Below the pieces are notes generated by a model. The model did no database searches and had not been told where the DNA came from. It saw nothing but the letters and a program-made list of their open reading frames with translations. From Sedimentisphaerales bacterium (GTDB taxonomy: Bacteria; Planctomycetota; Phycisphaerae; Sedimentisphaerales; SG8-4), in assembly GCA_016932895.1 (NCBI GenBank), contig JAFGCA010000763.1:1-12363 (forward strand): DNA of 12,363 bases, written 5' to 3'. The translations under genes and the position numbers were made by a program. Of the stretch, positions 7,512 to 12,363 are shown piece after piece; position 1 is the stretch's first letter, and each line of letters begins with the position of its first letter.

Positions 7512-8183
7512 CTATAACGAGGCCGTCGCGTGCGGAGCCACGGGGAGAAACCGGCTCAGGAACTCGCCTATCCCGTCGAGGATCATGGCCACCGCCTTGG
7601 CCGCGAGAAAAATGTAGAGCAGTCGGGCGATGATGGTCCCGGCATAGGGCCCTACCAGACGCATCAGCAGGTGCGCGTTCCGCGCCACGAGGAATACGAA
7701 GACGAAGGTAATCACCGCAGTAACAATCATCAGCACGTGCCCGATCGACTGCGTCGCGATGATGGTCACCGTAATCGCGCCCGGACCGACCATCATGGGG
7801 AACGAGATCGGGAAAACGGCCAGCATAAGCTTGTCCTTCGAATGATGATAGGGTTTGCCCCGCGGTATGACACCTCGCAGCGCGACGATGAACAGCAGGA
7901 TGCCGCCGGCGATCTTCAACTCGGTCAGCGTCACATTGAACAGATGCGTCAGGCTCCAGTTCCCCGCCAGCGAAAAAACCACCACGATCAGAAGGGACGT
8001 GAGAACCGCCAGGTTCATCACGTGCCCGCGTTCGCGTTTCTCCAGCTCGCGCGTCAGGTCGGCGTACACCGGCAGGTTTCCGATCGGGTTCACCACGGCC
8101 AGCAACAGCAGACTGTGTCGGATTACGAGAGCTACGGGGCCCGCCAGCTCTGTGGCCGCCGCCTCGCATATCAGCGCCTCCAT
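7512..8183 (-). CDS. MarC-family integral membrane protein
   Basis: 223 residues from the ATG at 8183; an upstream in-frame TTG at 8204 has no ribosome-binding site and is not preferred. The start is preceded by AGGGACGAGAAG. About six hydrophobic helices can be read. Family signatures are 'VVNPIGNLPVYADLT' in the first helix region, 'FPISFPMMVGPGAITVTII' in the middle, and 'AKAVAMILDGIGEFL' near the end. These match the MarC/UPF0056 family (YhgN and YchE-like). The name comes from a multiple-antibiotic-resistance locus, but as far as I recall a resistance role was not supported, and the function is unknown. It may be a small transporter. An upstream promoter and palindrome (8241-8269, 8218-8231) suggest it is transcribed and controlled apart from the aldo/keto reductase, which ends 271 bases upstream on the same strand. 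Confidence 0.92.
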   Translation of the reverse strand: MEALICEAAATELAGPVALVIRHSLLLLAVVNPIGNLPVYADLTRELEKRERGHVMNLAVLTSLLIVVVFSLAGNWSLTHLFNVTLTELKIAGGILLFIVALRGVIPRGKPYHHSKDKLMLAVFPISFPMMVGPGAITVTIIATQSIGHVLMIVTAVITFVFVFLVARNAHLLMRLVGPYAGTIIARLLYIFLAAKAVAMILDGIGEFLSRFLPVAPHATASL

Positions 8184-8217
8184 TGTCTTCTCGTCCCTTT
8201 TCAAGCCACGACATTCG

Positions 8218-8231
8218 GCCGGGTACCCGGC
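8218..8231. promoter_or_regulatory. 14-base perfect palindrome, candidate operator for marC
   Basis: GCCGGGTACCCGGC is a perfect palindrome. On the minus strand it lies nine bases downstream of the candidate -10 box, over or just after the expected transcription start, and 34 bases before the marC ATG. That is a usual position for a repressor site. GC-rich palindromes also arise by chance in this GC-rich genome, so the role is a guess. Confidence 0.3.
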
Positions 8232-8240
8232 GTTTCCGGA

Positions 8241-8269
8241 ATCCTACGCCCGCTGTCGATGCGTTGCAA
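8241..8269 (-). promoter_or_regulatory. Candidate sigma-70-type promoter for marC
   Basis: Read on the minus strand, TTGCAA (8269-8264) and TAGGAT (8246-8241) each match four of six consensus bases with 17 bases between, and would start a transcript near 8234. Just upstream, a weak hairpin AAACG-GGT-CGTTT (8296-8284) runs into six Ts and might end the aldo/keto reductase transcript. The rest of 8270-8454 shows no supported gene. Confidence 0.35.
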
Positions 8270-8454
8270 CCATCGCCTGCAAAAAACGACCCGTTTCGGT
8301 AAAGATTTTCCCTGCGGCCCTGGGGGGGATATCGGCGGGCTCACAACTTCGGCGATCAACGCCGAAAACGGAAGGGAACACCCAAGCCGGCTTCGAGGCA
8401 GATCGCCGGAAGGCCGCCGGGCGAGCGTCTTCTCCCTTGATGTCCCGGCACCGG

Positions 8455-9363
8455 TCACGGGACGTCGCGGCCGGTGGAGGCGATCCATATCTCGAACCAC
8501 TGCTCGCGGGACAGCTCGATCTCAAGCGCTGCAACGGCCTTCTTGATGCGAGAGACGCTGCCCGTACCCAGGACCGGCAGGAACCGCGCCGGGTGCATCA
8601 GGACCCAGGCCAGCGCAACCTGGTCTATCGACGCCCCGCCGATCTGATGGCCGATGCGAGCGAGAGTCTCGCGCAGCCGGTCGGCCTTCTCGGAATCCTC
8701 GTGGAACAGGCGGCCGCCGCCCAAGGGCGACCACGCCATCGGCCGCACGTCGAGCCTCTGGCACTGGTCCAGCGTCCCGTCGGCGTGCGCTGCGAGGCAC
8801 ATCACCGAGTACTCGATCTGATTCGTCACCAGCGGTACGTCCAGCCGGGCCGCCAGCAGCTCGAACTGCGAGGGCAGAAAATTCGAGACGCCGAAGTGGC
8901 GCACCTTGCCCGCGGCCTTCAGGGCGACGAAGGCCTCGTTGATCTGTGCCGGGTCCATCAGCGGATCGGGACGATGAATCAGCAGCAAGTCGATGTAATC
9001 CGTACGCAGGCTCTTGAGAGAGTTCTCCACGGAGGCGGTGATGTGGGCGGCGCTGGTATCGTAGGATTTCGTGCGGTGGTTCGGCCGGTTCCGCGAGATC
9101 AACCTGATCCCGCACTTGGTCACGAACTGAATGCGCGAGCGGTCGATCGCCGCCTCGGCCAGGGCCTCGCCAAAAAGCTGCTCGCAGGTATAGTCGCCGT
9201 AAATGTCCGCGTGATCGAAGGTCGTGATGCCGCGCTCCAGGCTGCAGTCGATCAACGCGCGAATCTGCGTCTTGTCCTTGCCCCAGCCCGCCAGACGCCA
9301 GAAACCGTGGACGAGGCGCGAAAAGGACGGGCCGTTCTCACTCAACTTGATCGCCGGAACCAT
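8455..9363 (-). CDS. Aldo/keto reductase (YdhF-like)
   Basis: 302 residues. The ATG at 9363 is preceded by GGAG (9376-9373) at nine bases. The protein is a (beta/alpha)8-barrel NADPH-dependent carbonyl reductase. The catalytic tetrad is readable: Asp50 in TTFDHADIYG, Tyr55, Lys83 in FVTKCGI, and His130 in DLLLIHRPDP. Further family signatures are 'GKVRHFGVSNF' and 'NQIEYS', and the late cofactor-binding region 'PVLGTGSVSRIKKA'. The order and length match the E. coli YdhF type of the superfamily. The substrate is unknown. No signal peptide is present, so it is cytoplasmic. It lies between parA (ending 146 bases upstream) and marC on the same strand, with gaps and a hairpin that argue against a tight operon. 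Confidence 0.94.
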   Translation of the reverse strand: MVPAIKLSENGPSFSRLVHGFWRLAGWGKDKTQIRALIDCSLERGITTFDHADIYGDYTCEQLFGEALAEAAIDRSRIQFVTKCGIRLISRNRPNHRTKSYDTSAAHITASVENSLKSLRTDYIDLLLIHRPDPLMDPAQINEAFVALKAAGKVRHFGVSNFLPSQFELLAARLDVPLVTNQIEYSVMCLAAHADGTLDQCQRLDVRPMAWSPLGGGRLFHEDSEKADRLRETLARIGHQIGGASIDQVALAWVLMHPARFLPVLGTGSVSRIKKAVAALEIELSREQWFEIWIASTGRDVP

Positions 9364-9456
9364 CGTGTGTCACTCCAGGAATTCTCAGGCCGTTTCAAAC
9401 CGCAGACCGCTGCGCCCGCGTCATGGTACTCTGCCTGCGTCCGCAACACAACCGCG

Positions 9457-9471
9457 GCGCCGCTTCGGCGC
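9457..9471 (-). terminator. GC-rich hairpin downstream of parA
   Basis: GCGCCG-CTT-CGGCGC (9457-9462 with 9466-9471) forms a perfect six-base stem 38 bases past the parA stop on the minus strand. No clear T-run follows, so it could be an imperfect terminator or chance in GC-rich DNA. The rest of 9364-9509 holds only the ribosome-binding site of the aldo/keto reductase. Confidence 0.28.
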
Positions 9472-9509
9472 GGAAATCGACGGAAGAAGGCAAGAGACAG
9501 GTCGGTGGT

Positions 9510-10304
9510 CTACGTGCCGACGAAAACGGGCACGGCCACGTGCAGACGGGCCAGAATTTCGTCGGCCAGGGCCCGGTACTCCCGCGCCGCTTTGCTGTCC
9601 GGGGCAAACGCGAAGATCGATTCTCCCGAGTCCGGGGCCTCGACCAATCGCACGGTCTTGTGAATGACCGTCTCGAACACCAGGTCGCCGAAAAGGTCGC
9701 GCAATCGGAGTTGGATTTTGCGGGTGTAGAGCGGGCGGTCTTCCACGAAGGTCAGCAGCAGACCGAGGGTTCGCGCCGCACACGGATGGAACCGCGCTTT
9801 GAGCAACCGGATGGTCTCCAACAGGCGCTTGAGCCCTTCAAAAGCGTAAAAATGCACCTGGACCGGGATGATCACGTCCGTGCTGGCCACCAGGGCGTTG
9901 AGCATGAGCAGGCCCAGGGCCGGGGCACAGTCAATGATGCACATGTCGTAGTGGTCCGACACCTGCCGAAGCTGCTCGCCCAGGATCAGTTCCCTGCCCG
10001 CCGCACCGCGCAACTCCATCTCCGCGCCGGCCAGCCGGACGTTGCTCGGAGCCAGATCGAGCCACTCGTGCTCCGTCGGCACGATACCGGCCGAAACCGG
10101 AATCCGCGGACACATCAGGGCATCGTACATCGTCGTTCCAAACTCGTCCGGGTCCCGCCCCATACCCATCGTCGCATGGCCCTGCGGATCCAGATCCACC
10201 AGCAGTACGCGCTGCCTCGATTCGGCAAGGGCCACGGCCAAATTCACCGCCGTGGTGGTCTTGCCGCAGCCGCCCTTCTGGTTGACTACCGCAATCGTCT
10301 TCAT
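9510..10304 (-). CDS. parA: ParA/Soj-family partitioning ATPase
   Basis: 264 residues from the ATG at 10304, preceded by GGGAG (10316-10312) at seven bases. The frame is open to 10442, but the extra 46 residues precede the true ParA start and carry no domain. The deviant Walker A motif KGGCGKTT lies at 10-17, with the signature Lys10 that completes the partner subunit's active site. Walker A' is VLLVDLDPQGHAT (33-45) and Walker B 'MCIIDCAPALGLLMLNAL'. The C-terminal 'SKAAREYRALADEIL' is usual for chromosomal ParA/Soj. Such proteins dimerise on ATP, bind DNA nonspecifically and segregate chromosomes, plasmids or protein clusters with a ParB-like partner. There is no parB downstream: the next gene is an aldo/keto reductase. 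The partner must be elsewhere, or this is an orphan ParA positioning another cargo. No HTH-bearing N-terminal extension of the plasmid P1 type is present. Confidence 0.93.
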   Translation of the reverse strand: MKTIAVVNQKGGCGKTTTAVNLAVALAESRQRVLLVDLDPQGHATMGMGRDPDEFGTTMYDALMCPRIPVSAGIVPTEHEWLDLAPSNVRLAGAEMELRGAAGRELILGEQLRQVSDHYDMCIIDCAPALGLLMLNALVASTDVIIPVQVHFYAFEGLKRLLETIRLLKARFHPCAARTLGLLLTFVEDRPLYTRKIQLRLRDLFGDLVFETVIHKTVRLVEAPDSGESIFAFAPDSKAAREYRALADEILARLHVAVPVFVGT

Positions 10305-10704
10305 TACGCTGCTCCCGTGCTTGCGAGCGCCCTGTTTCGAAGCGCAAATCTGCGCCCTCCACGCCCGGTTCACCCGAAGGATACCGTTCGTCTCACAGAC
10401 ATCTTCATCGGGCGAAAGCACCCGTCGCTCAAGAAGAGCCATGTTAAAACGGCGCGACCCGGCGATTTAGAGAAAGTGCGACCGATAATGTAACCTGTCT
10501 CGCTTCCATGCCGCACCCCTCAACTACCGGTGGAGAATCCCCGACGAACCGCGCATCATCTTAGACCCGCAGCCCAAACACGGTAAGACATAGATGCAAG
10601 CGAAAGGGTAGCGACCGGATGAAAATAACCTAAAAATTTTGCGCAACCCATACCGCCCAAAGCAACGCAACACACCTCGCTCTAAATTAACATGGGTCGC
10701 CGTC

Positions 10705-10739
10705 AAAAAGCCAGATTCCAATGTAACAGAATCTGGCTT
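10705..10739 (-). terminator. Strong intrinsic terminator on the minus strand
   Basis: On the minus strand an 11-base perfect stem AAGCCAGATTC / GAATCTGGCTT (10739-10729 with 10718-10708) encloses a ten-base loop and runs directly into a T-run (10709-10705). This is a textbook intrinsic terminator for a transcript arriving from the right. No minus-strand protein gene lies to the right of it before panB, so the transcript it ends is unexplained. On the plus strand no T-run follows. Confidence 0.6.
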
Positions 10740-10861
10740 CGGAGGAGGGTGATGAAAAGCTATTTGTTAGCCTTCCGAAAGGCCTTACTCACATCCACGA
10801 TCATCCACTACACTGTTCATCGTAGAACGTCGTGGAATTTCTTTAATGAAATGTCAAAGAT
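10705..10861 (-). ncRNA. Candidate small RNA ending at the 10705-10739 terminator
   Basis: A minus-strand transcript is proposed because an orphan terminator exists and a possible promoter lies upstream: TTGATT (10895-10890) and TATTTT (10873-10868), 16 bases apart, four of six matches each. The RNA would be about 155 bases. Visible parts are a hairpin GCCTT-TCGG-AAGGC (10783-10770) and an unpaired CACCCTCCTCC just before the terminator stem. This C-rich stretch could pair with Shine-Dalgarno sequences, as C-rich loops do in several known regulatory RNAs. No known RNA family was recognised. The same DNA read on the plus strand gives a small ORF, so the two readings compete. Confidence 0.22.
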
Positions 10862-10868
10862 ACCGTAA
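10752..10868 (+). CDS. Possible 38-residue small protein, unknown
   Basis: ATG 10752 to TAA 10866-10868 on the plus strand. It is preceded by an unusually strong ribosome-binding sequence, GGAGGAGG (10741-10748), at suitable spacing. The product would start MKSYLLAFRKALLTSTIIHY, is basic, moderately hydrophobic in the first half, and rich in Ser/Thr/His. No family is recognised. It sits immediately after the 10708-10739 stem-loop and 178 bases before panB, so a leader peptide is conceivable but shows no tell-tale codon run. The strong ribosome site may be chance, or may reflect the C-rich motif of an antisense RNA. Confidence 0.22.
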   Translation: MKSYLLAFRKALLTSTIIHYTVHRRTSWNFFNEMSKIP

Positions 10869-10906
10869 AAATACGCTTTCTTCCGCAAAAATCAAGAACT
10901 AAATTG

Positions 10907-10946
10907 CCATTTTGTCAGTTTTTTCGTCACCGTCCTCACAAAATGG
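10907..10946. repeat. Nine-base inverted repeat upstream of panB
   Basis: CCATTTTGT (10907-10915) and ACAAAATGG (10938-10946) are perfect inverted copies separated by 22 bases. Their centres lie about 31 bases, or three helical turns, apart, which would suit a dimeric regulator binding two half-sites on one face of the DNA. They lie 36 bases upstream of the candidate panB -35 box. Confidence 0.35.
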
Positions 10947-10981
10947 TGTCATTCTCGACCCGTAACCAAAATATTTTACGC

Positions 10982-11010
10982 TTGCGGACGGTTCACTGTT
11001 CGCGTATTGT
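10982..11010 (+). promoter_or_regulatory. Candidate panB promoter
   Basis: TTGCGG (10982-10987) and TATTGT (11005-11010) are 17 bases apart; the -35 box matches consensus at three bases and the -10 box at four. Transcription would begin about 30 bases before the panB ATG. The leader can fold weakly around GTAACG ... CGTGTTAC (11010-11028). Confidence 0.3.
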
Positions 11011-11046
11011 AACGGAAAACGTGTTACTTCTTGAAACTGGATACAC

Positions 11047-11904
11047 ATGAACGGTCGAATCACAATAGCAGATCTGTGGCGGGCGAAGCGCGACAAGCGG
11101 ACGGTAGCGGCGGTCGCCTGCTACGACTACACGACCGCTCGTCTGGTTGCTCAGACCTCCGCGGACATGATTCTCGTGGGTGACTCGGCAGCGCAGCTGA
11201 TGCTGGGTCACGATTCGACGTTGCCGGCGACGATGGACTTCATGGTGACCCTCACGGCGGCGGTCCGCCGGGGCGCGCCGGAGGTGTACCTCGTGGCGGA
11301 CATGCCCTTCTTGTCGTACCACGTCAGTGCGGCCGAGGCGATTCGCAACGCCGGGCGTTTCCTTACGGAGGCGGGCGCCCAGATGGTCAAGATCGAGGCG
11401 ACGGAAGCGCACCTGAGCACGATCCGCGCCGTCGGCAACGCCGGCATCGCGGTGATGGCTCACATCGGCATTCGGCCCCAACGCATCAGCACCGTGGGCC
11501 GCTTCCGCGCCGAGGCCACCACCGCGGAAATGGCCATGGAGTTGATCAGCCTCGCCGGGCAAATGGTCGGCGCCGGCGCCGGCGCCCTGCTGCTCGAAGG
11601 CACGGCGACCGAGGTCGCCGCGGTCATCACCGAGCGGTCGGAGGTCCCGGTGATCAGTTGTGGCTCCGGAGCCGGCTGCGACGGCCAGATCCTCATCGCA
11701 CCCGACATTCTGGGGCTTTCGGGTGGACAACTGCCCAAATTCGCCAAGGCCTATGCGGACCTGGCCGGTGCGTCGGTGGCCGCGTTCCGAGAGTACGTCG
11801 ACGAGGTCAAGGCCGGCGCCTTTCCCGACGCGTCACACAGCTATCACATGAAGACCGGTGAGCTGCAACGGCTCAACGACCTTCTCCAGGACCGCTCGGC
11901 GTAG
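11047..11904 (+). CDS. panB: 3-methyl-2-oxobutanoate hydroxymethyltransferase (PanB)
   Basis: 285 residues from the ATG at 11047; the ribosome-binding site is weak (GGAT only). PanB adds a hydroxymethyl group from methylenetetrahydrofolate to ketoisovalerate, the first committed step to pantothenate and coenzyme A, in the cytoplasm. Blocks typical of the family are present: VACYDYTTA, VGDS (44-47, Mg ligand Asp46), GHDSTLPATMD, ADMPFLSY with Asp85, MVKIE with Lys115 and Glu117, AHIG with His139, catalytic Glu184 in LLLEG, GAGCDGQIL, and GGQLPKFAKAY. It departs from the common pattern in two places: KIEGG is KIEATE, and the lid-loop GYKVQGR is GRFRAEATT. All recalled catalytic and metal residues are kept, so function is likely. 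It starts after a long AT-rich region and is not followed by panC or panD, so it stands alone. Confidence 0.92.
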   Translation: MNGRITIADLWRAKRDKRTVAAVACYDYTTARLVAQTSADMILVGDSAAQLMLGHDSTLPATMDFMVTLTAAVRRGAPEVYLVADMPFLSYHVSAAEAIRNAGRFLTEAGAQMVKIEATEAHLSTIRAVGNAGIAVMAHIGIRPQRISTVGRFRAEATTAEMAMELISLAGQMVGAGAGALLLEGTATEVAAVITERSEVPVISCGSGAGCDGQILIAPDILGLSGGQLPKFAKAYADLAGASVAAFREYVDEVKAGAFPDASHSYHMKTGELQRLNDLLQDRSA

Positions 11905-11917
11905 GCCAATCACGCCC

Positions 11918-12363
11918 CTACGGCGCCAGACTCGCCTCGACGGTGCCGCCGTAGGCGCCCATGTTGATACGCTGGTTGGCAGCGAGGCCCTCCATCGTCC
12001 GTAGTTCGGCGAGAAGGTCGGCGGCCGGATCGCCCGCGTCGATACAGGGACTGGTGGCCGCGTCGGAGACCCAGGCCCCGCTCGCCGGGTCCCAGCGACG
12101 GCCCGCGCTCCGTAGATGATAGTCCCCGGCAACCCACCCGGTGCTCATCCACTGCCCCGGCGCGACGAAGTAGGGATCCGCATCGATGTTGCCCTCTCCC
12201 GGCCAGCCCCCTTGGACGTCGCTATATGTCACGGTAGCCGTGCTGCCGCTGATCTGCACCGCGTCCTGGTCCCGGTCGTTGAAGAACACGATCGAGTTGG
12301 CGACGGTCACCACGGCGGTATCGATGCCGGCGCGCCGATTCTCGACGATGGTGGAGTTGGAAA
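11918..12363 (-). CDS. Secreted parallel beta-helix repeat protein, C-terminal part (5' end outside window)
   Basis: The frame is open from the window's right edge to a TAG at 11920-11918; about 148 residues are visible. The GTG at 12313 is internal, since the upstream codons continue the repeat pattern (SNSTIVENRRAGIDTAVV). The visible part begins with right-handed beta-helix rungs ('NSTIVEN', 'VANSIVFFND', 'ISGSTATVTYSDVQGGWPGEGNIDADPYFV'). It then has the tail common to the large planctomycete family of secreted polysaccharide-binding or lyase-like proteins (GDYHLRSAGRRWDP, SPCIDAGDP, INMGAYGGTVEAS). It ends just after that tail, with no anchor, sorting signal or dockerin visible. No enzymatic residues can be assigned. 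It converges on panB, with only 13 bases between the two stop codons. Confidence 0.85.
   Translation of the reverse strand, partial: SNSTIVENRRAGIDTAVVTVANSIVFFNDRDQDAVQISGSTATVTYSDVQGGWPGEGNIDADPYFVAPGQWMSTGWVAGDYHLRSAGRRWDPASGAWVSDAATSPCIDAGDPAADLLAELRTMEGLAANQRINMGAYGGTVEASLAP

Larger units (their letters stand above)
10305..11046. other. 742-base intergenic island, AT-rich on the right
   Basis: This lies between divergent parA (minus) and panB (plus). The left part (to about 10590) has ordinary GC-rich composition and should contain the parA promoter, though no convincing boxes were found. From about 10600 the sequence is AT-rich; 10861-10920, for example, has 20 G/C in 60 bases, against well over half in neighbouring genes. 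It contains a strong minus-strand terminator (10705-10739), a 38-codon ORF, a nine-base inverted repeat (10907-10946), the palindrome AAAATATTTT (10968-10977) and a candidate panB promoter. No parS-like 16-mer, insertion sequence or tRNA was recognised. Longer frames of about 65 codons here lack ribosome-binding sites and family features. Confidence 0.6.

Noticed and set aside
7855..9663. 602-codon plus-strand frame across marC and the aldo/keto reductase
   Set aside because: Both minus-strand genes under it have family motifs. The plus frame is Arg/Ala-rich and matches nothing.
10330..10345. TGTTTCGAAGC as a parS site near parA
   Set aside because: It matches only the first half of the parS 16-mer and is not palindromic in the required way.
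10305..10442. 46-residue N-terminal extension of ParA
   Set aside because: The ATG at 10304 has a good ribosome site and begins exactly at the conserved MKTIAVVNQKGG start.
10524..10721. 65-codon minus-strand frame in the intergenic island
   Set aside because: It starts with TTG inside the loop of the terminator hairpin, has no ribosome-binding site and no family resemblance.
10789..10812. Two ATCCAC copies as DnaA boxes of a replication origin
   Set aside because: Both differ from the DnaA box at two or more bases and no cluster or dnaA/dnaN genes are present.
10899..11096. 65-codon minus-strand frame overlapping the panB start
   Set aside because: It overlaps the first 50 bases of panB, has no ribosome-binding site and an unremarkable composition.

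Overview
The window reads as a high-GC chromosomal segment of a planctomycete, most likely of the Phycisphaerae/Sedimentisphaerales type. The basis is family character, not a marker gene. There is a Tat-exported Gfo/Idh/MocA oxidoreductase with the planctomycete-style tail (Trp-Asp ... Asn-x-Pro-x-Ala-Asn ... Tyr-Arg ... Trp), a parallel beta-helix protein ending in the usual 'Cys-Ile-Asp-Ala-Gly-Asp-Pro ... Ile-Asn-Met-Gly-Ala-Tyr-Gly-Gly' tail, a kelch protein, and an envelope-type ABC exporter beside rpoN. The assignment is an inference.

Layout. Plus strand, 3-7334: the 3' part of a kelch beta-propeller gene, a Tat-signal Gfo/Idh/MocA oxidoreductase, rpoN (sigma-54) with a good sigma-70-type promoter, an MsbA-like ABC exporter, and a GH130-family mannoside phosphorylase/glycosidase. 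Minus strand, 7512-10304: a ParA/Soj ATPase, then an aldo/keto reductase, then a MarC-family membrane protein (in transcription order). Positions 10305-11046 form a 742-base region with no convincing large gene, and its right part is clearly AT-rich compared with the rest. It holds a strong minus-strand intrinsic terminator, a possible small RNA or 38-residue ORF, an inverted repeat and a possible promoter. Plus strand, 11047-11904: panB (pantothenate synthesis). Minus strand, 11918 to the window end: the C-terminal part of a secreted parallel beta-helix protein, convergent with panB.

How the genes relate. The kelch protein and the exported oxidoreductase are adjacent and codirectional and may handle sugars or glycans outside the cytoplasm. 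GH130 adds mannoside chemistry, but no complete polysaccharide locus is visible. RpoN, ParA and PanB are housekeeping or regulatory and do not form one pathway. No CRISPR array, insertion sequence, rRNA or tRNA was recognised.

The most unusual item is the ABC exporter. Its first extracytoplasmic loop, between TM1 and TM2, is expanded to about 160 residues and carries what reads as a complete PDZ domain. The second most interesting place is the AT-rich intergenic island before panB.
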